DNA of 64,000 nt, taken from assembly GCA_021186555.1 (NCBI GenBank), contig JAJKFL010000011.1:37332923-37396922 (forward strand). The letters run 5' to 3'. Under the pieces are notes generated by a model. It was not told where the DNA came from. It worked only from the letters and a program-made list of their open reading frames with translations, and ran no database searches. Origin of the DNA: Reticulitermes speratus. Its lineage: Eukaryota; Arthropoda; Insecta; Blattodea; Rhinotermitidae. The position numbers were made by a program, and so were the translations under genes. Each line of letters starts with the position of its first letter. Positions within the stretch are counted from its first letter, which is position 1. Positions 56,168 through 64,000 of the stretch are shown here, piece after piece.

Positions 56168-56703
56168 TCATGTCGCAAGAAGACTGGGTCGAAAAGAAAC
56201 GTTCTGAGCGCCCACATGAATTTGCACCACCAACTTCATATCGGCCAGACTATGTTCCGAATCCTGCTGCAGTTTTGCCAGAGAAACCAAAAGCAGTGTT
56301 GTTCTTCTCATCAAAGAAACCCTCGAACACAGCAACAAACATTGCAGACAGAGGTGCACAGAGGTCAGATGTCAGGATCAAGGATCGTGATGTACATGCA
56401 TGCCCTGCCTCATACTTGGATGACGTATCATCATCAGGTCGTGTTAACAGGGTTTGGGGAAGTGGGTTACATAAAACAGGTATGGAAGACAATGAACAGG
56501 TTGTGTGTGGTAAGGGTGCAGAGATTGCACCCCCTGCGACATTTGAATACTGTTGTCCATCATTCAGCGGGGCAGGTCAGAAACGCAGTAAGCCCAATAT
56601 GAATGATATCGAGAGCTCCATTACTGCAGGGCTGAAGTATCTTCGCCAGCAGGCAGAGGAGCGGGAGAGTCAGCGAGAGAGGGGTCTCCTTGATATTGTT
56701 TAG
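56168..56703 (+). CDS. CCDC174: CCDC174 terminal exon
   Basis: After the acceptor GTTCCAG the exon starts with TC, which completes a Val codon left open by the previous exon, and continues MSQEDWVEKKRSERPHEFAP then PTSYRPDYVPNP. The W-KKR-ER-EFAPP block following VRPWDxGK is the conserved C-terminal signature of CCDC174. The middle is variable. The end, DIESSITAGLKYLRQQAEER through GLLDIV and TAG, is an amphipathic, charged helix of the kind found at the family's C-terminus. It spans 178 codons without interruption, so this part is under coding constraint. The ATG at 56170 is internal and is not taken as the start. Confidence 0.9.
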
Positions 56704-57410
56704 CTCGGCCACAGCCTATTTATGGATCCATGGAATGTATATATGTATGTATGTGTGTATGTGTGTATTCCAGGGATGGTGAACGATCTGTTTTCCTGGT
56801 CTCAGATAAGAAATGCTGTAGACGTTCTTGGTGCTTCAGTGCCACCTGGTGGGCTGAATGACATGTCTACTGCTGCGCGTGTCTACACATTTCATCACAT
56901 CTTAGCTCGCATGATCTTGGGAGCGACAAAGACTACACCAATTTTGTTTTTTAGGATGGCGCTGTAAATTTGAATATGTGTGTGTTTGTGTATGTATGTG
57001 CGCGCACGTTTGCATATCAAGAGTTCCGAAGAATCAGCACAATAGTATAATATTGTGTTTACTTTCATATTTCTATTGGTAGTCATGTCTTAGTACGTTG
57101 CCTTGGATACGTAAAGTAACGGTAAACAGTAGCTTACAAAAATGAATTTTGGCTTGGTAAACATAAGTGTTAAGTGGTTTTAGATGTTAATATGGACAAA
57201 ACCTGTGATCACCAGTGCCAGCCACTATTTCATTTTGTGCAAAATGTGACGTCAGTGCTAATGGTTTGCCATCTCTAGTCTATTTCAACAGTCAAGATTA
57301 ACTGGGACTGATATAACTGTCACGGCCATTGGAACACGTTGTCAATGTAAAACAACTGTTTGGTTCCAACAACTTACGAAATACCAACAATAAAAATATA
57401 AAAAACCTCA
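56704..57410 (+). other. Probable CCDC174 3' UTR
   Basis: Sequence after the TAG stop has no competing frame or repeat array. A canonical AATAAA lies at 57389-57394. The exact cleavage site is not visible. A (GTAT)n-like stretch at 56735-56765 and at 56975-57000 is included. Confidence 0.5.
57389..57394 (+). terminator. Candidate poly(A) signal, CCDC174
   Basis: AATAAA about 690 bp after the stop codon, in AT-rich context. It is inferred from position and not proven. Confidence 0.5.
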
Positions 57411-57536
57411 AAAAGCATAAAAAGCTGGGAAGTTTATTTTTAATACGGTAGACACTTTTGGAAATATAAAATACGTTAAATGATTACTGGTGGGTCTCAT
57501 TCTCGAAAACACAAAAGCTGTCAACCTCACTTAATT

Positions 57537-57815
57537 CAGGGGCACGCGGTGGCACTGCGCTACAAGCTGGAAGGTCGCGGGTTCGATTCCCGATGGTGTC
57601 ATTGGAATTTTTCATTGACATAATCCTTTCGGTCGCACTATGGCCCTGGGGTCAACTCAGCCTCTAACAGAAATGAGTACCAGGAGTATTTTCTGGGGGG
57701 TAAAGGCGGCCGGTGCGTAGGGCTGACAACCTTACCACCTTCATGTGCTGATTGTCTAGAAATCTGTGAGCCTCAACCTCCTGGAACCCTAAGGGCCTGT
57801 CCAGGCCTGTAATGG
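57537..57815 (+). mobile_element. SINE family 2
   Basis: GGGGCACGCGGTGGC (shortened A-box region), GGTCGCGGGTTCGATTCCC (B box), the core GGCCCTGGGGTCAACTCAGC and GGGGGTAAAGGCGGCCGG, and the tail GGGCCTGTCCAGGCCTGTAA. It pairs with the reversed copy at 37256-37811 and lies between the two convergent genes. Confidence 0.88.
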
Positions 57816-58234
57816 GATTGCTTTTTACTGGTTATCCAAGCATCCATTGCATTCTGCACTCAGTTCAATGGATGCTTGAACATTTACTGATGAAGCAGCA
57901 TTTTTCGAACTATACTGTTCAATGGATGACAAAAGCCACATGAAATTTGGATGTAGACTTAGTCTATTTATGTGACCATTTAACCCATTCAGCATGCACT
58001 TGGGCATCTGCAGGCCTAGGACAAGAAAAATCAGTGGTGTGCGCAGTAAACGTACATTGAAACAAACGGTATAAATGTAAAGTACGTGCAGTAGGTAATG
58101 CCATGCAGCATTACACATTTACTGAAGATACACAACATGAATAACGTACCGGTATGGCAGCCAGCCTGCAAATCAGAAAATCACAATGTATTGGTATGAA
58201 ATTTGAAGGTTTGCATATGGAGAAAGTAATGTAT

Positions 58235-58440
58235 GTGTAGAGGCCGTGCCATGGCTCAGGCGGTTAGTCGCCGGCCTCTCACCACGGAGGCCCAGGTTCG
58301 ATCCCAGGTCAAGTCCATGTGAGATTTGTGGTGGACAAAGTGGCACTGGGACAGGTTTTTCTCCGAGTTGTCGGTTTTCCCCTGTCAATTTCATTCCACT
58401 GGTGCTCCATTACTTGTAAAACTTGGTAAAAAAACTGTTC
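58235..58440 (+). mobile_element. SINE family 4, tRNA-derived
   Basis: The head GCCGTGCCATGGCTCAGGCG carries an A box, and CCCAGGTTCGATCCCAGG a B box. The body ACTGGGACAGGTTTTTCTCC and GTTTTCCCCTGTCA differs from families 1-3. The 3' limit is not clear; a TCATC-rich and A-rich stretch follows to about 58540. Confidence 0.75.
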
Positions 58441-59159
58441 ATCCATCTATCATCATCATTGGGGTTGCACAAAAAGCCTTAAGGCTGCGGTGCGAGGGCC
58501 CTTCGTCACAAACGAAAAAAAAAGAAAAAAAGATGTATGTGTATGTGACTTGGAACAGAAATACGTAAAAGAAAAAGTTTGCGTGAACGGCAGTCAGCCG
58601 GACTGGTCGCAACAAAAGTCATTCCTGGCTGTAAACTGCACCTTCAGCAGAATGTAACTGTACTCCAGCTGTCAGGAAAGGGTTAAGAAATACCGTTTCA
58701 TTGAACCTGAATACGTTCACTGCTGTCACAACACAAGCCCTCTTGTCCGAAGCGACATTCCAATTCACATTTCCTCAACCTGTTTCTGTGAGATTTATAT
58801 TAAAACCATCCTTCTTTCTTTTCATTTTGTGAGGTTGCTGGCACACCAAATCGAGTCCGAGTAACCACGGTGCTACATTTGTATTGCACGGCATTCCTGC
58901 AGACGTTTGACGTTCATATGTATGAGTCGAGTTACGTGGAGCCTGCCTTTGCAACCTCAGAACTTTTTGCACGAAGAATGTGTCCACAACTGTTCCCACC
59001 ATCCATACTACATGCCTGTTTCATCACATTCTCTGTCATTTACTGTTCCTACAACAATAACCAAGTTCTTCTATTTGCAGCGTACTTCATGTGCTTTGTG
59101 GCCAATACCTTATCACTCTGTTTCGACATACTCAAAGAAACCGTGTTCATCCATGCTGT
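58441..59159. other. Intergenic spacer between convergent genes
   Basis: An A-rich run at about 58515-58535 probably belongs to SINE debris. Open frames at 58870-59242 show no motif I recognise. Confidence 0.4.
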
Positions 59160-59312
59160 ATTATGATTGGATTGATCTGGCTCAGGATGAGAACCAGTGG
59201 CTGGCTCTTGCGAACACAGTAGCGATTCTTCAGGTTTCATAAGAGGTGCGTAATTTTTGATTAGCTGAACGACTGTTAGCTTCACAAGAGGGGCTGTGCT
59301 TCGTTTGTTAGG
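59160..59312 (+). mobile_element. LINE C-terminus and 3' UTR remnant
   Basis: The frame reads YDWIDLAQDENQWLALANTV and ends AILQVS then stop, followed by TTGATTAGCTGAACGACTG and TTAGCTTCACAAGAGG. This is the same LINE tail as at 16380 and 46420. Confidence 0.82.
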
Positions 59313-59317
59313 TAAAG

Positions 59318-59610
59318 GTAAAGGTGAAGTTGTCCCTGTGCATGCCATTAAGGCATATGAGGGAGTGGAAGTATAGTGCCACTCATTCTTCACCTCAGCA
59401 CTGGATGGAGGCCAGTGGTCATCCTCCATGCCCTGGCCATTCTGCTCTTAGGATGAGTACCGGTAGCCATTGAATAGGAGGCTGGGTGGGCCTCAGAGCG
59501 GTCTTCACACGTCCGAGAAGAAAAATTTATGTTGGCCATGCTGGGAATCAAATTACAATTCGTTGGTTGTCCATGCCATAGCCTAATAGCTAAACTGACC
59601 GACCTATCCT
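59318..59610 (-). mobile_element. SINE family 3, full length
   Basis: From 59610: a tRNA-like head (TCGGTCAGTTTAGCTATTAGG), a decayed B box (TTTGATTCCCAGC), the core and a tail ending GGCATGCACAGGGACAAC. A short GGTAAAGGTAAAGGTG motif adjoins the tail. It is the most complete member of this family in the window. Confidence 0.82.
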
Positions 59611-59824
59611 CACTCACAGGTTATATAACAACAGCCCTATATGGGCTCGGGCCTCCTCTTGCCTCCTCTTTCCGAGGTTACTAAGTCGTGTGCATTCGTG
59701 GCAGTTGGTGACTGGCCAACTGGCCGCGCTACTATTCTATCGATCCTGATGTGTCTGTCGACTCACTCACAGGTTACGTGGACTATAAGGTAAGGAAATA
59801 AATCACACTGTTTACAGAAGCATC

Positions 59825-60042
59825 TTAAATCAAGATAGAATTTTATTTACATACCCTGACAACACATATTTACTACATGTGTACAGATTAGTGACAGAAA
59901 CACAACTGCAGATATTGACAAAGAATTTGACATATTTGCAGAAACAAGACATAATTTTTCTTGGTAATGAGAATGGAATTCATAGTGAAGTAGCACCTTA
60001 AAGTTGAAGTGTGACAGAAAACGTCCAGCAGCTTGTGTGCGT
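59825..60042 (-). other. DYNLT1 3' UTR (inferred)
   Basis: The stretch runs from the TAA stop (60043-60045) to just past AATAAA on the minus strand (59842-59847). No repeat was found in it. The cleavage site is inferred. Confidence 0.65.
59842..59847 (-). terminator. Candidate poly(A) signal, DYNLT1
   Basis: TTTATT on the plus strand is AATAAA on the minus strand, about 200 bp after the DYNLT1 stop codon. Confidence 0.65.
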
Positions 60043-60303
<261 letters not shown>

Positions 60304-60539
60304 TTATATTTACATTCCTATTTCTTAGATCCATCTTCCGCCATACACGGATTGAATATGAAATTGGCCGTGGTTAAGATACGGATACAAATAGCATCTA
60401 TGTCCAACAGAATACAAACAATGTAACAAATGAGAAATGGAATAGTAATAACCATAAATAACATACCCACATTATATATCCACACAGTAAACGTCCAATA
60501 ATACAAAGAATAGCAATCCATTGTCCGTAGTTAGGTATT

Positions 60540-61530
60540 GTAACAGTACATCTAAAATTAGTTCATACATCATAAAATTTATACATAATTAAATATATTA
60601 TTAGTTGACAATGCGCGAGGTAGACAAGAACTCATCGACAGAATAAAAAACATTCATTGCAAGATACCTTCGTAAATCATTCCAAAACCTGGATGTATTA
60701 TTTTGGAGATCAACTATATTAGAAGGTAGCGCATTAAATACTTTTATTGATGAATAATGTACGCCTTTCTGAATAGCAGAAAGTTTCATGGATGGTATAT
60801 GAAGTTTATTTTTCTGCCTCGTGTTTATACCATGAAGTGTGTAATTAGTCTGATAGACATCTGGGTTTCCTGCTACAATCATCTTCATGGCATAAATATA
60901 CACACTAAGTACAGTGAGTATGTCTGAAAGCCTCCCTACAGGAGCTCCTATGTCCTAATCCCAGCATAATCCTTACAAACCTTTTTTGAATCAAGAATAC
61001 ATTTCACATTGTTGCAGAAGAACCCCAAAAAATAATTCCATAACTGACTATAGAATGGATATATGCAAAATAAACCATTCGTAATGTTTTTATATTAAGT
61101 GTATAAGATAGTTTTATCATGTAACAGACAGAGCTCAGCTTTTTTGACAGTTCTTCTGAGTGCAATTTCCAGTTTAGGTGACTATCTAGTTGTAGACCTA
61201 AGAATCTAATGGATTCAGCAACTTTAAGAAGTTGACCGTTTATATATGTTGTGCTTAAGGGATAAGTAGGCGATTGAGAGGGAATAAATTTAACTATATT
61301 TGTCTTATTTAGGTTTAGGATTAATGGATTTTTTTAAACCAATTTGAAATGCAAGTTACTATTGAGTTTAACTTGAAATTTAATTCATTATAATCTCTAG
61401 ATGAGACAAGTATGCTAGTATCATCTGCAAAAAGTATGGTGTTAGAAGATACATTAACTATGGATAGAAGAAGGCAGGCACTGTGCGTGCACCACCAATT
61501 GTTTTCCATCCATTTCAAAAGCATCCACAG
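60540..61530 (-). pseudogene. Truncated LINE in DYNLT1 intron 2
   Basis: The minus strand carries a reverse-transcriptase palm motif FADDTSILVSS (about 61428), then pieces of thumb sequence (FLGLQLDSHLNWKLH, about 61180) and the C-terminal stretch HGINTRQKNKLHIPSMKLSA followed by GVHYSSIKVFNALP and FYSVDEFL (60625-60850). Frame breaks near 61320 and 60910 make it inactive. The endonuclease and the first half of the reverse transcriptase are missing. It is of the Jockey-like type common in insects, and a different family from the LINE at 46420. It lies in the same orientation as DYNLT1. Confidence 0.88.
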
Positions 61531-61680
61531 TGACTGAAGCTATGAATGCACTCCCAAGAGAGTGCACAACAGTCCAGGCCATTCCGAGGTGAGCCTAGCA
61601 GCGACCACGCCATGCCACCTGCAGCTATGTAGTGTCAGGGAGCTCAGCTTTCAAGTAATCTGGTTATTACTATAGGAATG
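61528..61680 (+). repeat. Dispersed repeat shared with 36585-36735
   Basis: GAAGCTATGAATGCACTCCC, TTCCGAGGTGAGCCTAGCAG and CTGGTTATTACTATAGG mirror the order at 36585-36735. It is followed by a decayed element terminus (61680-61730, minus strand) with CTGAAGATGGAGGCAGCAGG. Confidence 0.6.
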
Positions 61681-61854
61681 TCTCACAGAAACCTGCTGCC
61701 TCCATCTTCAGGGCAGAATATTCAGACAGCAGGGTTCTCTGGAACCTTTGTATGTACCTAACAGACTTATATGGTAACATACCACAGCAGCTCAGGTTTA
61801 ATAATGGAAAGAATGAACTGCTACATCTTGATTTAAAATCTGTTTAAGCAGAGA

Positions 61855-62133
61855 CCGCAATAGCTCAGTCGGTATAGCGACTCGCTACAGGCTGGACGGT
61901 CCGGGGATCGAATCCCGGTGGTGGCGAGTTTTCAGCACCCATCCAGACCGGCCCTGGGGCCTACCCAGCCTCCTGTACGATGGGTACTGGGCCATTCCCG
62001 GGGGTAAAGTGGCCGGGGCTTGGAGTTGACCACCCACCCCCATCTAGTACCGAGGTTAAAGAAAGAGTACAGCTATACCTCTACTCCCCCTCTGGGCCTT
62101 CATGGCCTGTTGTAGGGAGAACTTTACTTTACC
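61855..62133 (+). mobile_element. SINE family 1, intact, with 12-bp TSD
   Basis: CCGCAATAGCTCAGTCGGTA (A box), GGGGATCGAATCCCGG (B box), the core and a tail ending ACTTTACTTTACC. It is flanked by TTTAAGCAGAGA at 61843-61854 and 62134-62145, a perfect target-site duplication. It lies in DYNLT1 intron 2 in opposite orientation to the gene. Confidence 0.95.
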
Positions 62134-62145
62134 TTTAAGCAGAGA

Positions 62146-62814
62146 GACCATCAGGCATCATATCACAGACGGAAGGTTAATAACTTTATGGTTTATTTAG
62201 GGATGTGGCCAGCAGCTTAGACCATGTGGCATCAAATGACAGTACGATTGGCGAGTAATGAATTGAAAAAGACGAAGCAGTCGTGGCCTAATTTGAGGAC
62301 CTATCCCAACCATTTCTCTGGAGGAAAGTACAGAAACCACAAAAACCTTATCAGGTCATCCAAGCTGAGACTTTAACTCAACACTTCCCTGAATATAAAG
62401 TGCCTATCCAATTCCACATTCGGTTGGACAGTATCAAACTGCAGGTTACTGAAACTGGTTCTAAGGATGTGAACAGAACTGAACTGGTTCCGGATACTGT
62501 CCAGTGGTAAGCAAGTAATTAAAATCCTTCACATCCTACAATCACAGAAAACTGCTTGCTCATGTGACTAATGAAATTCTATGCTGTAAATATTATGTTG
62601 TTTGAATGGCACAAGTCTACACCCGTGTGGATTATTATTTTTGGACTTTCAGTTTGTTATTGGAACAGAAGAGTTGCTGCAACCTTCAAGTATGGAAATC
62701 AATTCAAATAATTCATCCATTTGGTCCTTCCCATTCCACCTTACACAATTAGTTAATTCCAAGCAGCCCAGTAATGTGACTAGCATATGGGCCAAATGAC
62801 TAGGATTAAATTCC
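62146..62814. other. DYNLT1 intron sequence
   Basis: GAACTGAACTGGTTCCGG and TGTCCAGTGG near 62480-62505 hint at a very old copy of the LINE tail. Nothing else was recognised. Confidence 0.4.
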
Positions 62815-62975
62815 TGTTTGCCACACAAATTGCAATCTGGGCGGACCCAACCTCCTATCCAATGGGTATCGATGGCCTTTTTCCTGGTGCTAAAGCAACT
62901 AGGGCATGAAGCTAACTGTAAACCTCCACCCAGTGTCACGGTTAAGAACACTTCAAACTACACCTTCATGGTGTG
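62815..62975 (+). mobile_element. Old SINE core and tail fragment
   Basis: GGGCGGACCCAACCTCC, CAATGGGTATCGATGGCC and GGTGCTAAAGCAACTAGGGC follow the order of the shared SINE core. The head is lost and divergence is high. Confidence 0.6.
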
Positions 62976-63688
62976 ATGCTTATCTGTTGGCTGTTATGAC
63001 CATGTCAGCTGCAAGCACCCATTGATAAGTGATGGATGGTTTCACATGATGAATCGAGGATTTAGAAGTGGTATGGACTATTGTAAGGTGCACTAACCAA
63101 CATTTGCCACACAGGGTTAAGAGACAGCAAGAACCATCTGCCAAGGCATCTAGCCACCTACCTGAATTTAGAATTAAGGACCTCCCCACTCTCACTCTCT
63201 GGTATTCAACACTGTTACAATACACACATAGACATGACGGAAACAAGAAAGCTTTCAACTCCTTTATGTACTAGCCTATGCATAACAATCAATATATACA
63301 GAAAGCAGATAAAATCCGAGTCCTTCCTTGCATCATAGGTACCAAGATTCTGCATAAAACGACAAAACAAATAAATCAGAAATAGTACCCCAAAGACACC
63401 AGTGACAATGAGAATATGCTGGGAAAGCTTGCCATTGCCCACTTCCGGACTTAAACTGCACATAGAACGTGCGAGATTCGTGTACAAAATTGTGTTTGGA
63501 TGAATCAACGTTCGTGACCTGGCCAAGGATATGAGCCATGATCAAGTGTCAAATCAACCCACTCTCCTAATTTCTTCTAGTTAAAACTGTCATCATTACT
63601 TTTATAAGTTTTGGTCCCAAACTGTCACAAACAACTGTACATCTTTCATGTAACATATATTCAAATTAGCACAACACTGGCCACATAC
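62976..63688. other. DYNLT1 intron 2, 5' portion
   Basis: Unique-looking intron sequence. Open frames on both strands are short and carry no motif I recognise. Confidence 0.5.
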
Positions 63689-63854
63689 CAATATATTTAA
63701 ATGGTTTTTGTAGTTTGGTCAAAGCTCCTAAACATGCCTCGACGACAGATGATGTCCATTGGTTGACTTTGTTGTGCTGATATGCATTTCCTCCAATTGA
63801 ATTTTCTATTGCTTCTTTAATTATGGTGCTAACTTCGTCCACAACGAATTGTGT
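63689..63854 (-). CDS. DYNLT1: DYNLT1 exon 2
   Basis: The acceptor TCTGTATTTCAG and donor ATTG|GTATGTGG bound 166 bp. It reads [55 protein letters not shown] and ends in phase 1, matching the phase of exon 3. This is the helical, N-terminal half of the Tctex1 fold; FVVDEV, GGNAYQH and KVNQWT are hallmarks of DYNLT1/DYNLT3 proteins. There are no stops or shifts. With exons 1 and 3 the protein is 112 residues, against 113 for human DYNLT1. Confidence 0.97.
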
Positions 63855-63934
63855 CTGAAATACAGAAAATTTTACGTTATGAATACATCACCAATACGAA
63901 TTACAATATTATCAGTAATAACATTACTAATTAC

Positions 63935-63958
63935 TTCATCCACAGACAACTCTTCCAT
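63935..63958 (-). CDS. DYNLT1: DYNLT1 exon 1, eight codons
   Basis: On the minus strand ATG GAA GAG TTG TCT GTG GAT GAA (MEELSVDE) is followed by GTAATT, a usable donor, and an 80-bp intron to exon 2. Joined in phase 0 it gives [16 protein letters not shown], the same layout as vertebrate DYNLT1, whose variable acidic N-terminus precedes FVVDEV. The start context TTAAGGATGG is favourable. The upstream 42 bp to the window edge would be 5' UTR; the promoter is outside. The assignment rests on position, length and acidic character, since so short an exon has little intrinsic signal. Confidence 0.82.
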
Positions 63959-64000
63959 CCTTAACCCCGATTGGAGGTACGATCGACAGGGAGCATCTCC

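Noticed and set aside
56096..56602. 168-codon forward frame overlapping the last CCDC174 exon
   Set aside because: It is a shifted frame of the conserved exon; it starts in the intron and has no known motif.
58235..58310. tRNA gene
   Set aside because: Internal promoter boxes are present but the sequence continues into a SINE body; tRNA folding fails at the 3' side.
58870..59242. Two forward frames of about 100 codons
   Set aside because: Only the last 26 residues of one frame are meaningful, as a LINE tail (WIDLAQD); the rest shows no motif.

Overview
This window is eukaryotic nuclear DNA from an animal, almost certainly an arthropod. Two conserved animal genes have spliced exons with GT/AG borders, and the rest is LINE, SINE and DNA-transposon debris. 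The style of the repeats (a LINE ending in a [12 protein letters not shown] / [19 protein letters not shown]-terminus, tRNA-headed SINEs, Penelope-type hammerhead-like motifs) reminds me of cockroach or termite genomes. That assignment is a guess from memory. There is no bacterial operon, CRISPR array or virus here.

Layout. About 31 kb (roughly 48%) of the window is tandem minisatellite or satellite DNA in some 22 separate arrays, with units from 15 to 135 bp. They occupy most of 346-55825. The largest are a 56-bp unit (21840-27005, about 92 copies), a 52-bp unit (7543-11128, about 69 copies), a 114-bp unit (12584-15548, 26 copies, with four more arrays elsewhere in both orientations), a 135-bp unit (18697-21338 and 5810-6965) and a 112-bp unit (50216-52664). 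Several arrays are plainly made from transposon parts. The 135-bp unit is the coding C-terminus plus tail of a LINE, the 47-bp unit at 16497-17212 is the 3' UTR of the same LINE, and the 114-bp and 112-bp units share a core of about 27 bp next to a TATA box.

Genes. On the right, the last three exons of a CCDC174 orthologue run on the + strand (49267-49486, 53069-53212, 56168-56703). Its introns hold the 112-bp, 22-bp and 33-bp arrays. The first of these exons carries a one-base frameshift. Facing it on the - strand is a complete DYNLT1 (Tctex1-type dynein light chain) gene: exons 63958-63935, 63854-63689 and 60191-60043, 112 codons, with a truncated LINE inside its second intron. The genes are convergent, about 2.4 kb apart at their poly(A) signals. 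No tandem array occurs to the right of the last CCDC174 exon.

Mobile DNA. At least four tRNA-headed SINE families are present, some with clear target-site duplications and one nested in another. There are LINE 3' ends, a Tc1/mariner-type element with long inverted repeats around a piece of transposase, a pogo/Tigger-like MITE and several foldback elements. Six copies of a hammerhead-ribozyme-like motif, CTGAAGA-hairpin-GAAAC closed by covarying flanking bases, are the most intriguing signal. Short runs inside several arrays are full of single-base deletions, which looks like poor long-read consensus and matters for reading the whole window.
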